Part shown: one piece after another, positions 4,754 to 10,863 of the stretch
Layout of the letters: each line of letters opens with the position of its first letter
How positions within the stretch are numbered: the stretch's first letter is position 1
NCBI GenBank assembly: GCA_016782545.1
Contig: JADHYG010000026.1
Coordinates: forward strand, 1-13,170
Source: Candidatus Microgenomates bacterium
Lineage (GTDB): Bacteria; Patescibacteria; Microgenomatia; JADHYG01
Direction of reading: 5' to 3'
DNA length: 13,170 nucleotides
Notes under the pieces: generated by a model
Told to the model about the DNA's origin: nothing
Databases searched by the model: none
The model's input: only the letters and a program-made list of their open reading frames with translations
Program-made: the position numbers and the translations under genes

Positions 4754-5941
4754 ATGACGAAAAAAATTATTGGGATTTTATTAAGCTGTTTTCTTCTTTT
4801 ATCTTTTATTGGATCAATTAGCGCCCAAGAAGAAAAAAAGGTCAATGTCTATTTTTTCTGGTCAAAGACCTGTCCTCACTGTGAAGAAGAAAAAGCTTTT
4901 TTAAATCAATTGGTGCAAAAAAAACCTTTTATTGAGGTTAAAAGTTTTGAGGTCAGCAATTCAGACAATATTAAACTTCTGCAAAAAACAAGCAAACTTC
5001 TCAATGTCAACATCCAGTCTATTCCTTTTACCGTCATTAGCGATCAATACCTGACCGGCTATGTCAACGATCAAACAACCGGCGAACAAATTGTCAAATT
5101 AGTTGAAAATGTCCATCAAAATAATTCTCCTGATATTTTAAACGCGCTGGTCACCTCCCTCCCGCCGTCTTCTGAATCAAAAATTACTTTGCCCGAAAAC
5201 ATTAATCTGCCTGTTCTGGGAGAACTAAAAACCAAAAATTTGTCTCTGCCGGTTTTAACGATTATTATTGGCGTTTTAGATGGTTTTAATCCTTGCGCTA
5301 TGTGGGCGTTGGTTTTTCTGATTACTCTTCTTCTGGGCATGAAGGATAAAACAAGAATGTGGATTTTGGGAACGGCTTTTATTGTCACCTCTGCCTTTGT
5401 TTATTTTCTTTTTATGACCGCTTGGCTTCATCTTTTTCTTTTTTTAGGCTTTATTGTCTGGATAAGATTAATCATCAGTTTCATTGCTCTTGGCGCCGGG
5501 GTTTATAATCTACGCGAATATTTTGTTAATAAAGAAGCCGTTTGTAAAGTCACTGCCAGTAAAAAAAGGCAGAATGTTTTTGCCAAATTAAAAACGATCG
5601 CTCAAAAAAAAGATTTTTTAGTTGCTCTTGTCGGGATTATCTTGCTTGCTTTTGCTGTTAATTTAGTTGAACTTATTTGCTCAGCTGGCTTACCAGCCAT
5701 CTATACTCAAGTTTTAACCTTAAGTAATTTGCCAGCCTGGCAATATTATTCTTATCTTCTTTTATATATTTTCTTTTTTATGATTGATGATTTGTTTGTT
5801 TTTTTTGCGGCCATGAAAACTCTTAAAATAATGGGCATTGAGTCAAAATATACCCGTTATTCTCATCTTATTGGCGGCCTAATCATGCTTATAATTGGCC
5901 TACTTATGATCTTCAAACCCGAGCTTTTAATGTTTGGTTAA
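4754..5941 (+). CDS. Thioredoxin-like / CcdA-DsbD-like membrane fusion protein
   Basis: Numbered from ATG 4754, because TATGAT copies (4736-4746) overlap the alternative ATG at 4742. A signal-type segment (residues 1-24, ending SISA) is followed by an exported thioredoxin fold with C40-P-H-C43 and a cis-Pro in SIPFTV (P91). From about 165 on there are six or so membrane helices of the CcdA/DsbD type, with the paired cysteines C181 (in NPCAMW) and C309 (in ELICSAG) that shuttle electrons across the membrane. By family it would pass reducing power from cytoplasmic thioredoxin to the attached external domain, which then reduces external disulfides. The domain order, thioredoxin first, is reversed relative to DsbD, whose C-terminal domain is the thioredoxin. 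C264 lies in a loop and has no obvious role. It precedes the superoxide reductase gene by 40 nt. Confidence 0.85.
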   Translation: MTKKIIGILLSCFLLLSFIGSISAQEEKKVNVYFFWSKTCPHCEEEKAFLNQLVQKKPFIEVKSFEVSNSDNIKLLQKTSKLLNVNIQSIPFTVISDQYLTGYVNDQTTGEQIVKLVENVHQNNSPDILNALVTSLPPSSESKITLPENINLPVLGELKTKNLSLPVLTIIIGVLDGFNPCAMWALVFLITLLLGMKDKTRMWILGTAFIVTSAFVYFLFMTAWLHLFLFLGFIVWIRLIISFIALGAGVYNLREYFVNKEAVCKVTASKKRQNVFAKLKTIAQKKDFLVALVGIILLAFAVNLVELICSAGLPAIYTQVLTLSNLPAWQYYSYLLLYIFFFMIDDLFVFFAAMKTLKIMGIESKYTRYSHLIGGLIMLIIGLLMIFKPELLMFG

Positions 5942-5981
5942 AAAATCACTAATTTATTCTTGACAAATTAAAAAGAGAAAA

Positions 5982-6389
5982 ATGACTGAACAAAACCAAA
6001 TCTACAAATGCAATGTCTGCGGCAATATTGTTGAAGTTCTCTATGCTGGCGCAGGAGAATTGATTTGCTGTGGCCAGCCAATGGTCTTACTTGAAGCAAA
6101 AACCGAAGATGTGGGTCAAGAAAAACATGTCCCTGTAATTGAGAAAGTTGATAGTGGAATCAAAGTAAAAGTCGGCAGTATTCCCCATCCTATGGAAGAA
6201 AGCCATTGGATTGAGTGGATTGAACTAATTATCAATAATAAAATCTTTCGTCAATTTTTAAAACCCAACCAAGCTCCGGAAACAGTTTTTGAAATCAAAG
6301 TTGGTGATATTAAGACAGTTCAAGCCAGAGAATACTGTAACCTCCACGGCCTTTGGCAATCCTCACTACCCGCGCCGGGGGCGAATTAG
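5982..6389 (+). CDS. dfx: Desulfoferrodoxin (two-iron superoxide reductase)
   Basis: It reduces superoxide to hydrogen peroxide without making oxygen, the usual defence of anaerobes. Both iron sites are complete. Centre I (desulforedoxin type, residues 1-36) has C10, C13 and the pair C29-C30. Centre II has H49 in EKHVP, H69 in IPHPM, H75 in ESHW, and C119 and H122 in YCNLHGLW. The catalytic Glu-Lys pair (E47, K48) before H49 is present. The length of 135 is slightly above the usual 125 or so because of a short C-terminal tail. It has no signal peptide, so it acts in the cytoplasm. Only a weak AGAG precedes the start; co-transcription with the upstream redox protein is likely. Confidence 0.95.
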   Translation: MTEQNQIYKCNVCGNIVEVLYAGAGELICCGQPMVLLEAKTEDVGQEKHVPVIEKVDSGIKVKVGSIPHPMEESHWIEWIELIINNKIFRQFLKPNQAPETVFEIKVGDIKTVQAREYCNLHGLWQSSLPAPGAN

Positions 6390-6420
6390 ACATTAGCTCA
6401 AGTGTGAAAACTATTAAAAC

Positions 6421-6464
6421 CTCTTTACCTATTTTCAGACGATCGTTGCTCTAGAGGTAAAGAG
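6421..6464. terminator. Inverted repeat between convergent genes, candidate terminator
   Basis: CTCTTTACCT (6421-6430) and AGGTAAAGAG (6455-6464) are a perfect 10-bp inverted repeat with a 24-nt loop. On the minus strand it is followed by GTTTTAAT, so it could end the iscU message. The plus strand lacks a T-run, so its use by the superoxide reductase gene is less clear. Confidence 0.45.
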
Positions 6465-6484
6465 AAAATACCTCATAAGATATT

Positions 6485-6898
6485 TCAGGCTTTTTTCTGG
6501 CGATAGTTTTTGATGGCTTTTTTCAGGGCATCAACCGCTAAAAGCGAACAATGAGTTTTTGCTAAAGGCAAACCACCCAAGGCTTTAATCACTGTTTTAT
6601 TAGTAATTTTTTCTATATCTTTTAAAAACTTGCCTTTAACCATTGTCGTTAAAATACTGGAAACAGCAATTGCCGCCGCACACCCCAATGTCTGAAACTT
6701 AATGTCTTTAATATATTCCTTGCCCTTCGAAGCCTTGGCGAAGGAGGGTTTTCTCTCCACCTTTATAAACAAACGCATCACATCACCACAAACTGGGTTG
6801 CCGATCGTGGCTACACCATCGGGATTTTTTATCTCACCCATATTTCTTGGGTTTCTGAAATGATCTAAGACTTTTTTTGAATAGAGCTGGTTAAACAT
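6485..6898 (-). CDS. iscU: IscU/NifU-type Fe-S cluster scaffold protein
   Basis: The scaffold on which Fe-S clusters are built from sulfur delivered by the desulfurase encoded upstream. The three cluster-binding cysteines are C37 (NPVCGD), C73 (LGCAAAIAVSS) and C117 (THCSLLA), with the conserved D39 beside the first. The length of 137 is slightly long for the family because of an insertion at about residues 49-60 (KPSFAKASKG), encoded by a palindromic DNA repeat at 6723-6748 and placed in a surface loop between strands. The usual LPPVK chaperone-recognition motif near the third Cys is replaced by GGLPLAKTH. It is the last gene of the regulator-desulfurase-scaffold cluster, 153 nt after the desulfurase. 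No strong ribosome site is seen. Confidence 0.92.
   Translation of the reverse strand: MFNQLYSKKVLDHFRNPRNMGEIKNPDGVATIGNPVCGDVMRLFIKVERKPSFAKASKGKEYIKDIKFQTLGCAAAIAVSSILTTMVKGKFLKDIEKITNKTVIKALGGLPLAKTHCSLLAVDALKKAIKNYRQKKA
6723..6748. repeat. In-frame palindromic repeat inside iscU
   Basis: CCTTCG (6724-6729) and CGAAGG (6739-6744) form a hairpin with a 9-nt loop. Read in the iscU frame it encodes SFAKASKG, a peptide with no counterpart in standard IscU proteins. I recall similar peptides being common in CPR proteins, which suggests a dispersed mobile palindrome; this is from memory and was not checked. Confidence 0.6.
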
Positions 6899-6901
6899 AA
6901 A

Positions 6902-7022
6902 GAATTTTCAATTTCTAATTTTCATTGAATTTTCAATTTTTTAATTTTCAAACGTTTGAAAATTGTTTCATTGGAAATTGATTGCCTGCCCGCAATGCAA
7001 AGCATAGCTTTGGCAGGCGGGT
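6902..7022. repeat. Intergenic repeat cluster between the desulfurase and iscU
   Basis: Three elements lie together. GAATTTTCAATTT occurs at 6902-6914 and 6928-6940. A perfect 22-bp palindrome, AATTTTCAAAC with its complement, spans 6943-6964. A GC-richer hairpin spans about 6986-7018: CCTGC/GCAGG outside and CAAAGC/GCTTTG around ATA inside. Together they would put strong RNA structure in the 153-nt gap, and could adjust how much iscU is made relative to the desulfurase. Confidence 0.6.
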
Positions 7023-7051
7023 AAATTGTTAAATTTAATTTTTTCGCTAGA

Positions 7052-8233
7052 TTAACTCAATTTCGGCGCGATCTTCCGTAACCTCTCAACAACCCTTGGC
7101 AATACACTCAACGCATAATCAATTTCTTCATCAGTTGTCTTCTTTCCTAATGAAAAACGCAGAGAACCATGAGCTAGTTCTGGTGAAATTCCCATCGCTG
7201 TTAAAACATGACTGGGTTCTAAAACACCACTGGTGCAAGCACTGCCTGATGAAGCGGCAATACCTTGGTCGGAAAGATGTAAAAGCATCGCCTCGCCCTC
7301 AACTCTTTTAATAACAAAAGAAGCCATGTCTGGCAATCTATTAGTTGGGTGGCCGGTTAATTGAGAATCAGAAATCTTGGCTAAAAGTCCTTTAATTAGT
7401 TTGTCTCTTAGTTTACTCACTTTTTTTACCGCCTGCTTTTTCTCTTGATCGGCAATTTCCAAAGCCTTAGCCATGCCGACAATTAAAGGCACTGCTTCAG
7501 TTCCCGGCCAAAGACCTTTTTCATGATGGCCGCCATAAGTTAAAGGCTCAATCTCTGTTCCCTTCCTTATGTATAAAGCGCCAATTCCTTTTGGCCCGCC
7601 AAATTTGTGAGCACCAATGGTCATTAAATCAATGCCTAGTTTCTGAACATCGATATCTAAATAATCAACTGCCGCCGCCGCATCGGTATGAAAATAAACT
7701 CTTCTCTTCGCTTTAACCATATAGCCATGTAGCCATCTAGCTATTTCTTCAATCGGCTGAATCGTCCCCACTTCGTTGTTAGCATACATGATGGTGATGA
7801 GAACTGTTTTCTCCGTAATTGTTTTTTCAATATCTTTTACATCAACCATGCCATCTTTATTAACTGGTAAATAAGTGACTTGAAAACCTTGTTTTTCTAG
7901 TGCTTTGCAGGTATCCAAAACTCCATGATGTTCAATCGAAGAAGTAATGATATGATTACCCTGATCTTTTTTTTGAGCAGCTCTAGCTATTCCCTGAATA
8001 GCTAAATTGTCGCCGGTGGTCGTTGTGCCTGTAAAAATAATTTCTTCTGGTTGACAATTTAAAATCTTCGCCATTTTTTTTCTTGACTCTTCCACGGCCA
8101 TTCTTGCTTCCCGACCCCAAGAATGAATTGACGAAGGATTGCCGAATTTTTCTGTCATATAAGACATCATGGCTCGAAGAACCCGAGGATCTAAAGGCGT
8201 CGTGGCGGCGTAATCTAAATATACTTTCTTCAT
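7052..8233 (-). CDS. iscS: Cysteine desulfurase, NifS/IscS type
   Basis: A PLP enzyme that takes sulfur from cysteine and hands it to the scaffold. Visible features are the N-terminal VYLDYAATTP, the His of IEHHGVL (H102), the Asp of FHTDA (D184) that contacts the PLP nitrogen, the PLP lysine K210 in AHKFGGPKG, and the catalytic loop cysteine C333 in SSGSACTSG. Length is normal at 393. Two usual residues differ: the Gln expected three residues after D184 is Ala187, and the Arg of the usual RPGTE segment is Trp (LWPGTEA, 241-247). A short extra stretch (WLHGYMVK, 167-174) precedes the HTDA strand and is encoded by a repetitive stretch of TAGCCAT units. It is probably co-transcribed with the upstream regulator, 36 nt away. 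Confidence 0.93.
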   Translation of the reverse strand: MKKVYLDYAATTPLDPRVLRAMMSYMTEKFGNPSSIHSWGREARMAVEESRKKMAKILNCQPEEIIFTGTTTTGDNLAIQGIARAAQKKDQGNHIITSSIEHHGVLDTCKALEKQGFQVTYLPVNKDGMVDVKDIEKTITEKTVLITIMYANNEVGTIQPIEEIARWLHGYMVKAKRRVYFHTDAAAAVDYLDIDVQKLGIDLMTIGAHKFGGPKGIGALYIRKGTEIEPLTYGGHHEKGLWPGTEAVPLIVGMAKALEIADQEKKQAVKKVSKLRDKLIKGLLAKISDSQLTGHPTNRLPDMASFVIKRVEGEAMLLHLSDQGIAASSGSACTSGVLEPSHVLTAMGISPELAHGSLRFSLGKKTTDEEIDYALSVLPRVVERLRKIAPKLS

Positions 8234-8234
8234 T

Positions 8235-8272
8235 TTCTGTGTTTTCTGTACTCTTCTGTGTCCTCTGTGTTA
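8235..8272. repeat. Degenerate TTCTGTGT-type tandem repeat before the desulfurase gene
   Basis: The gap between the regulator and desulfurase genes is almost wholly made of ACACAG/AGTACAG-like units on the minus strand. It also supplies the only purine-rich stretch (AGAGGAC) near the desulfurase start, about 26 nt away, too far to serve as a normal ribosome site. Confidence 0.5.
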
Positions 8273-8533
8273 TTTAAATATCCCACATTCTCCCTTCTCA
8301 CACTTCTCGCTGATAAAGTAATAAACCTTCCGTCCTTTTTTCTTAGAGCCTAAAACACCAACATCCTTTAAATATTGAAGGTGGTGGCTAATGGTTGGTT
8401 GTTTAAGCTTGAAATGCTTAGTAATCTCCATCACCGACATTTCTTTTTTTTCTTGAAGAAGATTAATAATGCCAAATCTGGTTTGACAAGCTAAACCGGC
8501 AAAACAACCCGCACAATTAGAAGTTAATTTCAT
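8270..8533 (-). CDS. ArsR-like winged-helix repressor, Cys-rich
   Basis: An 87-residue protein with an ArsR/SmtB-type winged helix: helix 1 with LACQTRFGIINLL, a recognition helix around QPTISHHLQYLKDVG, and a wing with GRKVYYFI. Five cysteines sit outside the DNA-binding core, C7, C10 and C16 at the N-terminus and C78 and C83 at the C-terminus. Such an arrangement can hold a metal ion or Fe-S cluster, or respond to oxidation; the ligand cannot be told from sequence. It is the first gene of the cluster with iscS and iscU, so it probably controls Fe-S assembly in the place IscR holds elsewhere. Its ATG lies 15 nt after the first base of the -10 box, implying a nearly leaderless message; no other in-frame start makes sense. 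Confidence 0.85.
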   Translation of the reverse strand: MKLTSNCAGCFAGLACQTRFGIINLLQEKKEMSVMEITKHFKLKQPTISHHLQYLKDVGVLGSKKKGRKVYYFISEKCEKGECGIFK

Positions 8534-8536
8534 AAC

Positions 8537-8571
8537 ATATAGATGTTAATCTATATATTGAGGAATGTCAA
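8537..8571 (-). promoter_or_regulatory. Promoter and inverted-repeat operator of the arsR-iscS-iscU cluster
   Basis: The minus strand has TTGACA (8566-8571), a 17-nt spacer and TAACAT (8543-8548). The perfect inverted repeat ATATAGATTAACATCTATAT (8537-8556) covers the -10 box, the position and style expected of an ArsR-family operator. Occupancy would block polymerase, which implies autoregulation and control of the downstream Fe-S genes. Confidence 0.75.
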
Positions 8572-8584
8572 ATCCTTGTTTTTA

Positions 8585-9838
8585 CTATTTCTTCATCGCC
8601 TCAACAATTCTTTTGATTGCTAAGACGTAGGCGGCGTCGCGAAGGGTAATTTTGCGCTTTTGACTTTCGTTCCAGATATCATTAAAGGCTTTAGTAATCT
8701 TTTCTTTTAATTTTTGATTAACCTCTTCTTTTGACCAACGCTCCTCTTTTTTATTTTGCACCCATTCAAAATAAGAAACAGTCACGCCACCTGAGTTGGC
8801 CAAAACATCAGGCACAGAAACAATGCCTTTGTTTTGCAAAATTTTGTCAGCTTCTGGTGTCACTGGTCCATTAGCCAATTCAATGATCGCTTTAGCCTTA
8901 ATTTTATCAGCATTTTCCTTAGTAATCACATTTTCCAAAGCGGCTGGCACTAAAATATCAACCTCAAGTTCTAAAAGCTCTTCATTACTGATGGGCTTAC
9001 CATGAGAAAGATCGCAAACTGAACCTATACAATAACAGCCGGCGACTTGACCGTTTTCTTTTTTACAATTAAGAGTGGCGATTGGATCTAAACCGTCAGG
9101 AACCAAAACCGCTCCTTTTGAATCAGAAACAACGATCACTTTAAATCCGGCTTTGTGAGCCAAAAGCGCAAAATAATAACCAACATTGCCAAAACCCTGA
9201 ATGGCAATAGTTGTTTTTTCTGGTTTAAGGTTTAACTTTCTTACCAATTCTTCTAAGATATAAAAGCCGCCCTGACCAGTGGCCTCTGTTCTTCCTTCTG
9301 AACCACCTTCATTTATAGGTTTTCCTGTGATAACGGCTGGTGTCTTTTTTCCTACTAATTTCTCATACTCATCAACCATCCAAGACATGATTTGAGGATT
9401 AGTATTAACGTCTGGCGCCGGCACATCTAAATCAGGACCAATATCTTTATGAATGGCTTTTATATAAGCCCTGGAAAGACTTTCTAGTTCTTTTTCTGAA
9501 AGTTCTTTTGGATTAACAATCACCCCACCCTTGCCGCCGCCAAAAGGAACATTAGCGACCGCGCATTTTATCGTCATCCAGGCTGACAAAGCTTTAACTT
9601 CGGCTAAATTAACCTGAGGATGAAAACGGATTCCGCCCTTATAAGGACCGCGGGCATTATTAAATTGAACCCTGAAGCCTCTAAAATTCTTAGTTTCCCC
9701 GCTATCCATTTTGACAGGAAAATTAATATCAATAATGTTTTGAGGAGTTTTTAATTGCTTCTTAACATCACTGTCAAGCTTTAAAACTTGATCAGCTTTT
9801 TCAATTTGGGTTAAATAATTTTTAAAGGGATCATTCAT
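8585..9838 (-). CDS. gdhA: Glutamate dehydrogenase (Glu/Leu/Phe/Val family)
   Basis: It interconverts glutamate and 2-oxoglutarate plus ammonia. The family could in principle include leucine or phenylalanine enzymes, but the substrate residues fit glutamate: K67 in PYKGGIRF, K91 in MTIKCAV, the catalytic K103 in PFGGGKGG, and D143 in PAPDVNT. The Rossmann motif GFGNVG is at 215-220, and D239 at the end of the next strand favours NAD over NADP. Length 417 is typical of the hexameric type. An odd feature is a Cys-rich loop in the nucleotide domain (C258, C268, C270, C275) where relatives usually have a Gly/Pro loop. AAGGAGT 6 nt before the ATG supports the start, and two promoters lie at 9871-9918. 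It appears to be a single-gene unit. Confidence 0.94.
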   Translation of the reverse strand: MNDPFKNYLTQIEKADQVLKLDSDVKKQLKTPQNIIDINFPVKMDSGETKNFRGFRVQFNNARGPYKGGIRFHPQVNLAEVKALSAWMTIKCAVANVPFGGGKGGVIVNPKELSEKELESLSRAYIKAIHKDIGPDLDVPAPDVNTNPQIMSWMVDEYEKLVGKKTPAVITGKPINEGGSEGRTEATGQGGFYILEELVRKLNLKPEKTTIAIQGFGNVGYYFALLAHKAGFKVIVVSDSKGAVLVPDGLDPIATLNCKKENGQVAGCYCIGSVCDLSHGKPISNEELLELEVDILVPAALENVITKENADKIKAKAIIELANGPVTPEADKILQNKGIVSVPDVLANSGGVTVSYFEWVQNKKEERWSKEEVNQKLKEKITKAFNDIWNESQKRKITLRDAAYVLAIKRIVEAMKK

Positions 9839-9870
9839 GATTAACTCCTTTCTTTAATTAATGTTTTTCT

Positions 9871-9918
9871 ATTATAACTTAGTTTTTCTATTATACTTAA
9901 CTATCTTTTATTGGTAAA
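9871..9918 (-). promoter_or_regulatory. Tandem promoters of the glutamate dehydrogenase gene
   Basis: Two perfect TATAAT boxes on the minus strand (9890-9895 and 9871-9876) lie in a tandem duplication of about 19 bp containing ATAATAGAAAAAC. The upstream one has TTTACC (9913-9918) at 17 nt. The downstream one has only a poor -35. The duplication probably created a second start site. Confidence 0.6.
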
Positions 9919-9921
9919 GAA

Positions 9922-10863
9922 TTAATTTAAACACCATTTTTTTATTCTTTCTTGATATTTTTTCAAAACCCAAACTCTGGCATCTTTAGGATGAAAACGA
10001 ATAATGTTGTCAGAGATAACCTCGGTGGTGCGTCTTTTCCTCATGTAGAAAAGTTGAAAATGTTTTAAGGCGTTTTCAAAAAGTGCAAAGCTTAAAGTAC
10101 AAAGCTTGCAATTCCAACTTAAAGCTAAAAATTTCTTGTTTTGGAATTTTGGAATTTTGGAATTTTGGAGTTTTACTATTGCATTTCCCAAAAACTCTTC
10201 CACCCATTTATTGGCAATCAAAAATTTCTGATAAATATTATCTTTTTCCCAAAGAGGTTTTAGTTGAATTACTTCATGAGCAGTAAATAAATCCTGCTCT
10301 TTCTGGAGAACGGTTAAGTGCTCTTCATCTAGAAACATATTAAGACAAATTTTGTCAGTAATATTTTTATTCTTTGGTCGACGGCGTTTACCAAAAATTT
10401 CCATTAAAATCGTTGCTAAAAATCTTGTTATCCAAAGCCTGTTTTTTTCACTAACAATTAAAAAATCAATGTCGTCTTCTTTTTTAGAATTATTCATGGC
10501 TAAAGCACCAGTAACAGCCACCATTTTAACCGTGGGAATAATTTTCAAAAAACCAGCCGTTCTTTTGGCAATTTCAAGTTTTTTTCTACTTTCTTTTTCT
10601 CTTTTTTTCCGAGTTTCAACAATCTTTTCTCGCCCCCTCAAGAAGTAGAAATTGTCTTTTTCTTTAATCTTTTCTGTCTTAATTAATTTTTTCGTCCAAA
10701 GGACGACTTCGTCCAAAGGACGACCCCGCCCTGCGGGGGAATTTTGATATTTTAACTTTGAACTTTTTATCAAATACCTCACAATCTCTTCTTTTTTAAG
10801 AGGAAAATCAAAAACATCAGCATAACAAAGGGTTTTAAGAATAGCGATTCTAAGCTCTTTCAT
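9922..10863 (-). CDS. Nucleotidyltransferase-fold protein with two repeat insertions
   Basis: A 313-residue protein. The centre has the polymerase-beta-type signature: VTGALAMNN (117-125) and D131-I-D133, a Gly-containing turn followed by paired Asp that would bind metal. The usual GS of this family is GA here. The N-terminus looks like a small helical, winged-helix-like region (residues 1-35), and the rest is mixed and basic. The real substrate is unknown; toxin-like, antibiotic-modifying and tRNA-type enzymes share this fold. Two pieces appear foreign: residues 42-58, encoded by palindromic and tandem repeats, and about 231-262, encoded by two runs of simple repeats. Its ATG follows the stop of the solute-binding gene directly, so the two are coupled. 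No signal peptide or membrane helix is seen. Confidence 0.65.
   Translation of the reverse strand: MKELRIAILKTLCYADVFDFPLKKEEIVRYLIKSSKLKYQNSPAGRGRPLDEVVLWTKKLIKTEKIKEKDNFYFLRGREKIVETRKKREKESRKKLEIAKRTAGFLKIIPTVKMVAVTGALAMNNSKKEDDIDFLIVSEKNRLWITRFLATILMEIFGKRRRPKNKNITDKICLNMFLDEEHLTVLQKEQDLFTAHEVIQLKPLWEKDNIYQKFLIANKWVEEFLGNAIVKLQNSKIPKFQNKKFLALSWNCKLCTLSFALFENALKHFQLFYMRKRRTTEVISDNIIRFHPKDARVWVLKKYQERIKKWCLN
10080..10171. repeat. Simple tandem repeats inside the nucleotidyltransferase gene
   Basis: A 14-bp unit AAAGTRCAAAGCTT occurs twice in tandem (10080-10093, 10094-10107), and a 9-bp unit based on TTTTGGAAT occurs three to four times (10139-10171). Both stay in frame and give low-complexity protein such as QNSKIPKFQN. 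They look like intergenic repeat DNA absorbed into a coding region. Confidence 0.65.
10691..10738. repeat. Palindromic tandem repeat inside the nucleotidyltransferase gene
   Basis: Two perfect tandem copies of the 17-bp unit GTCGTCCTTTGGACGAA (minus strand; 10691-10707 and 10708-10724), each a hairpin, sit next to a GC-rich hairpin CCCCGC/GCGGGG (10724-10738). The whole block is in frame and encodes SPAGRGRPLDEVVLW (from residue 42). Confidence 0.75.

Noticed and set aside
5116..5388. A 90-codon minus-strand frame
   Set aside because: It lies wholly inside the thioredoxin-CcdA gene, whose cysteine motifs are clearly real in the other frame.
5960..5965. TTGACA as a promoter for the superoxide reductase gene
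   Set aside because: It is only 17 nt before the ATG, so any -10 box would fall inside the coding region and none is seen.
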